DNA from: Paraburkholderia monticola
GTDB taxonomy: Bacteria; Pseudomonadota; Gammaproteobacteria; Burkholderiales; Burkholderiaceae
Direction of reading: 5' to 3'
Assembly (NCBI RefSeq): GCF_001580545.1
Contig: NZ_LRBG01000017.1
Location: 1-46,131 of the forward strand
DNA length: 46,131 nucleotides
In this document: piece by piece, positions 39,655 through 46,131 of the stretch
Position numbering within the stretch: the first letter of the stretch is position 1
Layout of the letters: each line of letters begins with the position of its first letter
Made by a program: the position numbers and the translations under genes
Notes under the pieces: model-generated
The model's input: only the letters and a program-made list of their open reading frames with translations
Told to the model about the DNA's origin: nothing
Databases searched by the model: none

Positions 39655-39698
39655 ATTGTATTTCCAAAATATTCGTTAGCAAACTATTGATTTGGAAA
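39655..39698 (-). promoter_or_regulatory. Promoter and dyad of the marR-efflux operon
   Basis: On the minus strand TTGCTA (39677-39682) and TACAAT (39655-39660), 16 bp apart, form a plausible sigma-70 promoter. It is framed by perfect inverted arms TTTCCAAA (39661-39668) and TTTGGAAA (39691-39698), with a smaller dyad GTTAGCAAAC between them. This fits a MarR operator covering its own promoter. The AT content stands out from the neighbourhood. Confidence 0.6.
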
Positions 39699-39844
39699 TT
39701 CTTGCCGAACCGGTGGAGTCTGCGGCGCGAATGCGACAGTGGCGTTAAAGCGGCGGTGAGGTGAGCTTACAGATCCGTTGCAGGTGCGATGCGCCGCGTT
39801 TCAAGAGGTGTTTTGATGCGCTTTGTCTACCTGATTCACTCGAT

Positions 39845-41503
39845 TTACGCGACCAGCCCGATTCGCACCGTGCGCGCCAGATCGTCGAGCTGGAACGGCT
39901 TGCGCAGGATCGTGCAATGCTCGACCGCGAGATCGGCAATGTCGACGTCCGCATAACCGGTCGCGAGGATCACCGGCAGATCGGCGCGCAGCTTGCGCGC
40001 CGCGGCGATCACGTCGATGCCGTTCATGCCCGGCATCGCGAAGTCGACCATCAGCAGATCGGGGTGGTCGTCGGCCAAACGGTCGAGGCCGGCCTGGCCG
40101 TCGGCGGCCTCGGTCACCGTATAGCCGAGCATACGCAACGATTCAACGAGCATCGCGCGCACTTCGCTGTCGTCCTCGACAACGAGCACGCGCTTGTCGC
40201 CGACCGCGTTCGCCTCCGCGTCGGTCTCGGCTTCGCCGCGCGTCGCCACGCGCTCGCGCAACGGCAGCCAGATCTGCACCTTGGTGCCGGCACCTTCTTC
40301 GCTGAAGATGCGCGCGGCGCCGCCCGCCTGCCTCGCGATGCCGTACACCTGGCTCAGACCGAGCCCCGTGCCCTTGCCGACCGGCTTGGTCGTGAAGAAC
40401 GGATCGAAGACGCGCGACACGATGTCGTGCGGAATGCCCTCACCGGTATCGGCGACTTCGATCACGACGTAGCGGCCGTGCGTCAGGGTCGGGTCGGGCG
40501 CATCGCGGGCGCTCACGTGAATGTCGAGGCGGCCGCCGGTCGGCATCGCGTCGCGGGCGTTGATCGCCAGATTGAGCACCGCGAGCTCGAGCTGGTTCGC
40601 GTCGGCCTGGGTCCACATTTCGTTACGCTCGAAGTCGTTGTCATAGCGGATGCCCGAGCCGAGCGACACCGCGATGATGTCGCGCATCCCTTGCAGCAGG
40701 GCGACCACGTCGATCGCTTTCAGATTCGGGTTGCTGTTGCGCGAAAAGGTCAGCAACTGGCCGGTCAGTTTCGCGCCGCGCTCGGTCGCGCGCTTGACGG
40801 TCGCCGCCATGCCACGCAGGCGCTCGTCGCCGCTCACGCGCGCGATCAGCTCCGCGTTGACCATGATCACGTTCAGCAGGTTGTTGAAGTCGTGCGCGAT
40901 GCCGCCCGTCAGCTGCCCGAGCGCTTCCATCTTCTGCGCTTGCACGAGCACGGCCTGCACCTTCGCGCGTTCGTGGATCTCGGCCATCAGCCGGTCGTTG
41001 GCCGACGCGAGTTCATACGTGCGCGCCGCGATGCGACTCTCCAGCGAATCGTTCAGCTGCTCCAGCGCGTTCTGCGCCTCGATGCGCTCGGCAAGCAGCC
41101 GGCGCGATTCGTACTGCCGCCCGCGAGCCCGCAACGACGACGCGACCGCGCGCCGCAACGTGTCCGAATTGAGCGGGCGTTCGAGCACCACCACGTTGCC
41201 GAGCCGTTCGAGCACGTCGAGCCCGCGCGCGGATCGATGACCGATGCTGCGCGCGGCGAGCAGGATGAACGGGAAGTCGGACCATGCGGGCTGGCGGGCG
41301 AGCCATGCAAAGAGACCCGAGCCGTGGCCGTTCGCGAGCGCTTCCTCGGTCAGCAGCGCGGTGCCCGCGCCGACGTCGAGCTCGGTGGTGAGCGCGTCGG
41401 CATCGACGCACCTCACGCAGGCGCGCGCGTCGTTGTGCAGCACAGCGGTGATCACTTCGGCGTCGCGGCCGAACGGTGCGAGGATGAGGACACGCTGCTC
41501 CAT
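39845..41503 (-). CDS. Hybrid histidine kinase with pseudo-receiver, partner of the KaiC-like protein
   Basis: A 552-aa sensor kinase. Residues 1-125 resemble a receiver fold (MEQRVLILAPFGRDAEVI) but lack the phospho-acceptor Asp, and the conserved Lys is Arg (VVLERPL), so it is a pseudo-receiver. A coiled coil (about 130-185) leads to the H-box with His204 (GQLTGGIAHDFNNLL), the N-box with Asn315 (NLAINARDAM), G1 DTGEGI (352-357) and G2 GKGTGLGL (376-383). A C-terminal receiver (about 437-550) has acidic pair Asp444/Asp445, phospho-acceptor Asp487 and Lys535. There are no membrane segments, so it is cytoplasmic. It starts 3 bp after the KaiC-like gene and is surely co-transcribed. Confidence 0.93.
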   Translation of the reverse strand: MEQRVLILAPFGRDAEVITAVLHNDARACVRCVDADALTTELDVGAGTALLTEEALANGHGSGLFAWLARQPAWSDFPFILLAARSIGHRSARGLDVLERLGNVVVLERPLNSDTLRRAVASSLRARGRQYESRRLLAERIEAQNALEQLNDSLESRIAARTYELASANDRLMAEIHERAKVQAVLVQAQKMEALGQLTGGIAHDFNNLLNVIMVNAELIARVSGDERLRGMAATVKRATERGAKLTGQLLTFSRNSNPNLKAIDVVALLQGMRDIIAVSLGSGIRYDNDFERNEMWTQADANQLELAVLNLAINARDAMPTGGRLDIHVSARDAPDPTLTHGRYVVIEVADTGEGIPHDIVSRVFDPFFTTKPVGKGTGLGLSQVYGIARQAGGAARIFSEEGAGTKVQIWLPLRERVATRGEAETDAEANAVGDKRVLVVEDDSEVRAMLVESLRMLGYTVTEAADGQAGLDRLADDHPDLLMVDFAMPGMNGIDVIAAARKLRADLPVILATGYADVDIADLAVEHCTILRKPFQLDDLARTVRIGLVA

Positions 41504-41506
41504 CGC

Positions 41507-43057
41507 TCACCGTCCTGACGTATCGATCAGACTGTTCGTCGAGCCGAGCATCGCGGTATTGCCCCGATACGCGGGCAGGCCCGACAACACGCCTTCGAAG
41601 TCACGCAGCGCTTCGCCGATCTCGAGACCTTCGGCGCCGAGGCGGAACTGGCGGATCGTGCGTTCATGGTCGTTCGCGCGGCTCTTCACGGCGGTCACCG
41701 CGGTCAGCACTTCGCCGTGATGCTCGAAATAGCGGTACAGCACGACCACGTCGCTGAGATAACTGATGTCGACCTCGGTTTGCACTTCGCCGATGATGCC
41801 GTGTTGCCCGAGGACGAGCATCGTCACCACGCCCTGTTGATTCAGATAGCCGAGCAGCTCGTGCATGTGCAGCAGCAGATAGCGCTCGCCGGGCATGGCC
41901 TGCAGATAGGCGTTCAGGCTGTCCACCGCGATGTAGCGCACGCCTTCGTTTTCGACTGCATTGCGTACATCGCTCGACAGTTCACCCGGCGAGATTTCCG
42001 CGGGATCGATCTGGCGCAGCGTCAGCAGACCGCTTTCGAGGTGCGGCGCGAGATCCATGCCGAGCGTCGCGCAGCGCGTGATCAGCGTGCTGAGCGTTTC
42101 GTCGAATACGTAGTACGCGCAACGCTCGCCGCGTTCGAGCGCGGCAAGCAGGCACGACACGACGGTGGTGGTTTTGCCGACACCAGACGGGCCGATGATC
42201 AGCGAATTCGTGCCGGGGACGAGGCCACCGCCGAGCAGCGCGTCGAGACCTGGGGTGCCGGTGCTTCTGGGCTTCGTGTCGAATACGCGGTGATGCTCGG
42301 CGGCGACCAGACGTGGATAGACGCGCAGCCCGCCGGTATTCAGCGTGAAGTCGTGATAGCCCTCGCGGAACTTGATGCCGCGCATCTTCGCGATGCGCAG
42401 ACGGCGGCGGTTGCCGCCGAAATCGTGGGCGATGTTGTCGAGGCTGATCACGCCGTGCACGATGCTGTGAAGCTGAATGCCGGAGGCGCCGGCCGATGTG
42501 TCGTCGAGCAGCAGCACCGTGCACTCGCGCGTGGAGAAATGATGCTTGAGCGCGAGAATCTGCCGACGGTAGCGCAACGGGTTCTCCGCCAGCAAACGCA
42601 GTTCGGACAGGCTGTCGAGCACGACGCGCGCGGGCTTCAGTTCGTCGACGTGCTGGATCACGTTGCGCACGCTTTCGCCGAGTTCGACTTCGGCCGGGTG
42701 CAGCACGGTCTGTTCGTATTGCGGATCGAGCCCTTCTTCGGGCAACTGTTCGAGTATCGTGAAACGGCTCAGATCCCAGCCGTGGCTCGCCCCGATCGCC
42801 AGCAGTTCAGCGCGTGTTTCCGACAACGCGATGTAGAGGCCGGTCTGCCCATCTTCGAGACCGTCGAGTAAGAATTGCAACGCCAGGGTGGTTTTGCCCG
42901 TGCCCGGCTCACCCTCCACGAGATACATGCGGTTCGGCGTGAGACCGCCACCGAGGATGTCGTCGATTCCTTCGATGCCCGACGACAGGCGGGCGGGAGT
43001 AGGGGCGGCGGTAGTGGTCGACATGATGTTTGAAATGACGTCGGCAGGGGTTTTCAT
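41507..43057 (-). CDS. KaiC-like tandem RecA-fold ATPase
   Basis: A 516-aa double-domain KaiC homologue, close in length to cyanobacterial KaiC (519 aa). Domain CI: Walker A GEPGTGKTT (49-57) and Walker B with Asp148; domain CII: Walker A GPSGVGKTT (289-297) and Asp379. Where KaiC CII has the phosphorylated Ser431-Thr432, this protein has Ser432-Tyr433 (TEVDISYLSD), and the upstream Thr427 is kept. The catalytic acidic pairs are Ser-Glu (CI, 79-80) and Asp-Glu (CII, 319-320). No kaiA or kaiB is nearby; the downstream partner is a hybrid histidine kinase. The start at 43057 lacks a clear ribosome site; Met12 is an alternative. Role: probably an ATP-driven signalling switch, not a proven clock. 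Confidence 0.93.
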   Translation of the reverse strand: MKTPADVISNIMSTTTAAPTPARLSSGIEGIDDILGGGLTPNRMYLVEGEPGTGKTTLALQFLLDGLEDGQTGLYIALSETRAELLAIGASHGWDLSRFTILEQLPEEGLDPQYEQTVLHPAEVELGESVRNVIQHVDELKPARVVLDSLSELRLLAENPLRYRRQILALKHHFSTRECTVLLLDDTSAGASGIQLHSIVHGVISLDNIAHDFGGNRRRLRIAKMRGIKFREGYHDFTLNTGGLRVYPRLVAAEHHRVFDTKPRSTGTPGLDALLGGGLVPGTNSLIIGPSGVGKTTTVVSCLLAALERGERCAYYVFDETLSTLITRCATLGMDLAPHLESGLLTLRQIDPAEISPGELSSDVRNAVENEGVRYIAVDSLNAYLQAMPGERYLLLHMHELLGYLNQQGVVTMLVLGQHGIIGEVQTEVDISYLSDVVVLYRYFEHHGEVLTAVTAVKSRANDHERTIRQFRLGAEGLEIGEALRDFEGVLSGLPAYRGNTAMLGSTNSLIDTSGR

Positions 43058-43224
43058 CGGAAAGGGCGCGATATAGCGGCAGATACGGCGCCACGCAATT
43101 TGTGTGCCGCTCTGGGTCGCCCGAGTGCTCGCTGATTGCGCGCATGGGCATGAAGCGTGCTGTTGGATGCAAAGCTTGCTGCGAGCTTTTTCGGTAGAAC
43201 TTTGAGAGCTTCATCACCCACGAC

Positions 43225-43665
43225 ATGACTACCTATCGACTCTCCGCTATCGCGCTGGCCGCGGCGTCGCTCGTTGCGCTGCTGCCGGGCAGCGCATCCG
43301 CCGACGATAGCCCCCGACCTTGCGCCGCGCTCAAACGGATCGTGGCCGCGGCGCCGGACGGCTTTACCTCTCTCACACCCGACGACGCCAAAGGCGTCGC
43401 GCAGCCCTATGGCGACGATGCGCAATGTTCAGCCGCGCATCGCAGTTTCCAGTGCACATGGACGCCGCATCAGGCGGCGGGCTCGAACGTGGATGCAGTG
43501 GAAGCGGTCGCGGCCGACATCGCGTCGTGCCTTCCCGATGCGACGCACGACCAGAATTCGCCGGGACGGCAGCACTTTTATCTCGGCGCGAAGGATCGGC
43601 GGACCGAGATCACGCTGACGCCGGACGGGGCCAATCGCTTGCGGCTCGTGGTGTCGGGCAGGTAG
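43225..43665 (+). CDS. Hypothetical exported protein with conserved cysteines
   Basis: A 146-aa protein with a clear signal peptide (MTTYRLSAIALAAASLVALL, then PGSASA, cut before DDSPRP). The mature part has four Cys residues (CAALKRIVAAAPDGF, AQCSAAHRSFQCTWTPH, DIASCLPDA), which suggests two disulfides in the periplasm. I do not recognise the family. It lies between the KaiC-like operon and a convergent histidine-phosphatase gene, 13 bp away. No strong ribosome site is seen; the ATG is in a TCACCCACGACATG context. Confidence 0.72.
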   Translation: MTTYRLSAIALAAASLVALLPGSASADDSPRPCAALKRIVAAAPDGFTSLTPDDAKGVAQPYGDDAQCSAAHRSFQCTWTPHQAAGSNVDAVEAVAADIASCLPDATHDQNSPGRQHFYLGAKDRRTEITLTPDGANRLRLVVSGR

Positions 43666-43678
43666 GCGGCCGTTCCAG

Positions 43679-44299
43679 TCAGACGGTGGCGGCCGGCCAC
43701 CATGTCCAGCCGCGTCGCGAGTGGCGTAATTCGACGACCGACAGCGGTGCGATCTCGATGCGGCAGAACACGGCTGGCGATGCGCCGAGCGCATGGACGA
43801 TCGCCGCTCGCAGCAGCGGCGCGTGGGTAATGGCGACGATGCTTCGACCGTGCGCCGGGGCTCCGAAGGTGGCTTCGTTGACGGCATTGCATGAATGCGC
43901 GTTGGCCTGCTGCGCGTCGAGCCAGTCTCCAATGCGTCGAACCAGTTCACCGAATGATTCGCCGCCGGGCGGCGCGGCGTCGGGCTCGCGTGTCCAGGCG
44001 GCGAGTTGGTGGGGCGCCTGGTCGGCGATCTCCGCGAGGCGCTGGCCGCGCCACTGGCCGTAGTCGATATCGGCCAAGGCGTCGGCCGGTGTTGCGCTCA
44101 GGCCTAGCGCCGCCGCGGTCTCGCGCGCGCAGACCGCAGGGCTGGTGAACACGGTGGCGTCGGCCGGGAGCGCGAGACGCGTGCGCGCCGCTTCGGCTTC
44201 GGCGCGGCCGCGCGCGTCGAGCGGATCGTCGGCGGGGAAGCGGCCCGCACGCTGCGCGGCCGTTGCCGCATGGCTCACCAGTAATAGTCGCGTATCCAT
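43679..44299 (-). CDS. Histidine-phosphatase-family protein, cobalamin-linked (CobC-like)
   Basis: A 206-aa phosphoglycerate-mutase-fold protein. The catalytic His10 is in VSHAATAA: the usual RHG motif reads SHA, so the first phosphate-binding Arg is replaced by Ser. Other family parts are SPAVCARETAAALG, DYGQWRGQRL and the second His in VAITHAPLLRAAI. It diverges from an adenosylcobalamin riboswitch and cbtBA, so a role in cobalamin nucleotide-loop assembly (alpha-ribazole phosphatase, CobC-like) is a reasonable guess. The altered RHG motif means activity should not be assumed. Confidence 0.8.
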   Translation of the reverse strand: MDTRLLLVSHAATAAQRAGRFPADDPLDARGRAEAEAARTRLALPADATVFTSPAVCARETAAALGLSATPADALADIDYGQWRGQRLAEIADQAPHQLAAWTREPDAAPPGGESFGELVRRIGDWLDAQQANAHSCNAVNEATFGAPAHGRSIVAITHAPLLRAAIVHALGASPAVFCRIEIAPLSVVELRHSRRGWTWWPAATV

Positions 44300-44313
44300 T
44301 CCTTGCCTTTGCG

Positions 44314-44334
44314 CCGTAGCCCTCGGCGCTACGG
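44314..44334. repeat. Hairpin or dyad before the cobalamin riboswitch
   Basis: CCGTAGC (44314-44320) and GCTACGG (44328-44334) are a perfect 7-bp inverted repeat in the 5' region of the divergent histidine phosphatase, just ahead of the riboswitch promoter. A -10-like TAGAAT at 44353-44358 could belong to the riboswitch transcript. The function of the dyad is unknown. Confidence 0.35.
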
Positions 44335-44361
44335 AAGCCGCAGTTTAGCGCGTAGAATAAC

Positions 44362-44505
44362 GGGGCTGCGAAGCACGGAAGCCGGTGAGAGCCCGGCGCG
44401 GTCGCGCCACTGTAATCGGCATTGCAATCTACAAAAGCCGAAAGCCAGACCTGAGCTTCGCACTATTCCTCTGCAATCGACTATCGGGGCGCGTTACCCC
44501 AGGAG
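44362..44505 (+). ncRNA. Adenosylcobalamin (B12) riboswitch controlling cbtBA
   Basis: The conserved B12 core is plain: AAGCCGGTGAGAGCCCGGCG (44379-44398), then the GGTCGCGCCACTGTAA segment (44399-44414) and GAAAGCCAGACCTGAG (about 44440-44455). After the aptamer, GGGG (44486-44489) and CCCC (44497-44500) can form a hairpin right against the AGGAG ribosome site (44501-44505), which could block translation when cobalamin is bound. The downstream genes encode cobalt transport proteins, the expected target. The 5' limit is approximate. Confidence 0.93.
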
Positions 44506-44514
44506 ATGTCCATC

Positions 44515-44736
44515 ATGACCGAAGCTGTCTTCGATCCCGCCGCGCAACCCGCGGCCCAGCCCACTCCCATTCCTTTGCGCGAACTGCTGCCGTGGGTCGT
44601 GTTCGGCGGTTTGTTGCTGTTGCTCGCGCTTTACTTCGTTGGTGCGGAACAGGGCGCCACGTCGCTCGTGCCCGGCATGTACGTGCATGAGTTTGTGCAC
44701 GACGGCCGCCATCTGCTCGGCTTCCCCTGCCACTGA
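44515..44736 (+). CDS. cbtB: CbtB, small subunit of a cobalt transporter
   Basis: A 73-aa protein with one membrane helix (LPWVVFGGLLLLLALYFVGA) and the family C-terminus MYVHEFVHDGRHLLGFPCH, rich in His for metal binding. I choose the ATG at 44515 because the AGGAG at 44501-44505 has ideal spacing to it; an ATG at 44506 is too close. It directly follows the B12 riboswitch and precedes cbtA by 11 bp. CbtAB is regarded as a cobalt-uptake system controlled by B12. Confidence 0.95.
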   Translation: MTEAVFDPAAQPAAQPTPIPLRELLPWVVFGGLLLLLALYFVGAEQGATSLVPGMYVHEFVHDGRHLLGFPCH

Positions 44737-44747
44737 CGGAGTTCGAC

Positions 44748-45488
44748 ATGGTTGGCAAATTGTTGGTGCGCGGGATGCTCGCGGGCATCGTCGCGGGCTT
44801 GCTCACGTTCGCGTTCGCGCGAATCGTCGGCGAACCGCACGTCGATCAGGCCATTTCATTCGAAGAAAAGGCGGCCGCCGCGCGCGGCGAAGCACCCGAG
44901 CCGGAAATCGTGAGCCGCGAGACGCAGGCGGGCCTCGGCCTGCTGACGGGCGTGGTCGCCTATGGCGCGGCATTCGGCGGTCTGTTCTCGCTGGTGTTTG
45001 CGTATGCCTATGGACGCGCGGGCGCATTGAGCGTGCGCGCATTGTCCGCGTGGCTCGCGCTCGGCGCTTTCATCGCGCTCGTGATCGTGCCGAATCTCAA
45101 GTATCCGGCCAATCCGCCATCGGTCGGCGATCCGGAGACGATCGGCGCGCGCACGGGCCTGTTCTTTCTGATGATCGCGATCTCGCTTGCGACGATGGTG
45201 TTTTCGCTGAAGGTACGCCGTCGCGCGGTGGCGAAGCTGGGCGCGTGGAACGGTTCGATCGTCGCGGCACTCGTGTACGTCGCGATCATCGCGGCAGTGC
45301 AACTGTCGATGCCGGTCATCAACGAAGTGCCGGCTGCGTTCCCGGCCGTGCTGCTGTGGAAGTTCCGCGTCGCGGCGATCGGCATGCAGGTGATCATGTG
45401 GACGACGATCGGGCTGCTGTTCGGCGCGATGGTCGAGCGCAGCGCTTTTCTGCGTACGAATGCGCGTGTGACGATGAAGTCCGCCTGA
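44748..45488 (+). CDS. cbtA: CbtA, cobalt transporter membrane subunit
   Basis: A 246-aa inner-membrane protein with about five or six helices: LLVRGMLAGIVAGLLTFAFA at the N-terminus, LGLLTGVVAYGAAFGGLFSLV near 65-90, then three more. The cytoplasmic or periplasmic loop FAFARIVGEPHVDQAISFEE carries the conserved family motif EPHVDQAI. It is co-transcribed with cbtB, so it falls under the B12 riboswitch. Length and topology match CbtA. Confidence 0.95.
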   Translation: MVGKLLVRGMLAGIVAGLLTFAFARIVGEPHVDQAISFEEKAAAARGEAPEPEIVSRETQAGLGLLTGVVAYGAAFGGLFSLVFAYAYGRAGALSVRALSAWLALGAFIALVIVPNLKYPANPPSVGDPETIGARTGLFFLMIAISLATMVFSLKVRRRAVAKLGAWNGSIVAALVYVAIIAAVQLSMPVINEVPAAFPAVLLWKFRVAAIGMQVIMWTTIGLLFGAMVERSAFLRTNARVTMKSA

Positions 45489-45574
45489 ATATGAGGGGTA
45501 CGTGCGGCCGCGCAAGCGGCCGCGTTTCGCGCGCAACGCGCGAGAACGGTTTTGTATCAAGTACTTGGCGCGGT

Positions 45575-45619
45575 TGTGGAGCAGTTATCCACAGGCTTGC
45601 GAACATTTTCTGTGGAAAA
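45575..45619. promoter_or_regulatory. Cluster of DnaA-box-like sites
   Basis: TTATCCACA (45585-45593) is a perfect consensus DnaA box. TGTGGAAAA (45611-45619) is the reverse of TTTTCCACA, a second match to TTWTNCACA. TGTGGA at 45575-45580 forms an inverted repeat with the end of the first box. They lie between cbtA and the rRNA promoter. No replication genes are nearby, so an origin is unlikely; DnaA-linked regulation or titration is possible. Confidence 0.6.
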
Positions 45620-45714
45620 GATGCTGGGTTCTCGATCGGCTCGACGAGTGGGCGAGTTCCATCGGAGGACTAACTAATTGAAGTTGGTGCACGTCGGTGC
45701 TCAATTTTTAAGCT

Positions 45715-45777
45715 CTTCAACTTTTTAGAATAAATTGCGAAAAGGGTGTTGACGGAACGCAGGCGGCTCTCCATAAT
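45715..45777 (+). promoter_or_regulatory. rRNA operon promoter with UP element
   Basis: TTGACG (-35, 45749-45754) and CATAAT (-10, 45772-45777) are exactly 17 bp apart. An AT-rich stretch directly upstream (about 45715-45745, including CTTTTTAGAATAAATTG) fits an UP element. The predicted start is about 45785, 275 nt before 16S rRNA. No second promoter is obvious in the 570-bp gap from cbtA to the rRNA gene. Confidence 0.88.
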
Positions 45778-45784
45778 CTCGTTT

Positions 45785-46058
45785 CTCTGCTGCAGACGCA
45801 GCGACGCAAACGAAGCGGTGCCGGGTAGTCAGGTGCTGCGCAGTGCGCGGATCGATCTTTAAAAACTAACAGCCGATAAGTGTGGGCGCTTGATGCGGAA
45901 TGCAGCGGCGGATTCTCCGGAATCTGTCGTCAAGCAAAAGTATCAGAAGCCTCACACAGTAATGAAAGGAAGGTTTTTCCATCGAGAGATGGTTGAACAC
46001 TTCGTCAGTACGTTGAGTGAGCGACCGGTTCGAAAGAACCGAAAACAGTAACAGGTTT
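45785..46058 (+). other. rRNA leader with boxA-like antitermination site and processing stem
   Basis: GATCTTTAAAAA (45854-45865) is at the usual position of boxA, the NusB/NusE antitermination signal. The following stretch holds GCTTGA near 45888 and TCAAGC near 45932, and a distal CTCACACA that can pair with TGTGGG-like bases upstream, consistent with part of the RNase III processing stalk. The 3' boundary is set by the predicted 16S start. Confidence 0.65.
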
Positions 46059-46131
46059 GAACTGAAGAGTTTGATCCTGGCTCAGATTGAACGCTGGCGG
46101 CATGCCTTACACATGCAAGTCGAACGGCAGC
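46059..46131 (+). rRNA. rrs: 16S ribosomal RNA, 5' end (partial)
   Basis: The first 73 nt of 16S rRNA contain the universal GAGTTTGATCCTGGCTCAG priming site (46067-46085), then ATTGAACGCTGGCGGCATGC, typical of Burkholderiales. The gene is cut by the window edge. The contig ends inside the rRNA operon, as short-read assemblies usually do at rrn repeats. Confidence 0.98.

Noticed and set aside
39761..42871. Long plus-strand frames (585 and 401 aa) opposite the kinase and KaiC-like genes
   Set aside because: They mirror codon bias of the real minus-strand genes and have no ribosome site or domain.
39845..43057. A complete KaiABC circadian clock
   Set aside because: Only a KaiC homologue is present; no kaiA or kaiB frame exists in the window, so a clock is not claimed.
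45575..45619. Chromosomal or plasmid replication origin
   Set aside because: Only two to three DnaA boxes, with no dnaA, dnaN, parAB, rep gene or iteron array nearby.
1..46131. CRISPR array, tRNA genes or prophage
   Set aside because: No regularly spaced direct repeats, no tRNA-like clover-leaf with CCA-side motifs and no phage structural or integrase genes were noticed by eye.

Overview
This looks like one complete contig of a draft genome from a GC-rich betaproteobacterium, most likely Paraburkholderia or a close Burkholderiaceae relative. The reasons are a Burkholderia-type 379-aa trimeric porin, the paired DUF4148 proteins, the DUF4096 mini-protein, the gene content, and the 5' end of a Burkholderiales-type 16S rRNA gene at the right edge. 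Both ends are assembly boundaries. The left end carries a sequencing adapter (63-95), and the right end stops inside the repeated rRNA operon.

Region by region: 179-5238 holds a porin, a DUF4096 remnant, a Crp/Fnr-type regulator divergent from an acyl-CoA synthetase with an 18-bp palindrome between them, and a LysE-type exporter. 5714-5980 encodes a small H-NS-like protein. 6019-9868 is an aromatic-catabolism block: pcaHG with its terminator, divergent pcaQ whose predicted operator overlaps its own start, and a divergent 4-hydroxyphenylpyruvate-dioxygenase paralogue. 9872-15025 is a LysR regulator divergent from a DUF1338 (HglS-like) enzyme and a YdiJ-like flavin/Fe-S dehydrogenase, a plausible 2-oxoadipate to D-2-hydroxyglutarate to 2-oxoglutarate module. 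15199-19434 is a compositionally different patch: a secreted unknown, a lipoprotein multicopper oxidase and a LuxR-type regulator. 19604-22626 has an XRE-cupin regulator, a RidA protein, a PEP-mutase/isocitrate-lyase family enzyme and two DUF4148 proteins.

22778-30738 is the D-xylose locus: galM and xylR on the minus strand, divergent from xylA-xylFGH, with strong hairpins between cistrons. 31047-33808 encodes a Tat-exported molybdopterin hydroxylase of the isoquinoline 1-oxidoreductase type and its 2Fe-2S subunit. An unlisted 30-aa membrane micro-protein follows at 33839-33931. 34036-39647 is a MarR-controlled aromatic-acid efflux operon (marR, aaeB-like, DUF1656, aaeA-like, NodT-type outer membrane factor). 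The MarR protein carries an unusual histone-H1-like basic tail.

39845-43057 is a two-gene operon of a KaiC-like double ATPase and a histidine kinase/response regulator hybrid with an N-terminal pseudo-receiver, without kaiA or kaiB. 43679-45488 is a cobalamin-related set: a histidine phosphatase divergent from an adenosylcobalamin riboswitch that controls cbtB-cbtA. The right end holds DnaA-box-like sites, a textbook rRNA promoter with UP element, the rRNA leader and the first 73 nt of 16S rRNA.

The candidates most worth following up are the KaiC/kinase operon, the HglS-YdiJ pair, the divergent HPPD paralogue beside pca, the H1-tailed MarR, and several well-formed regulatory palindromes.
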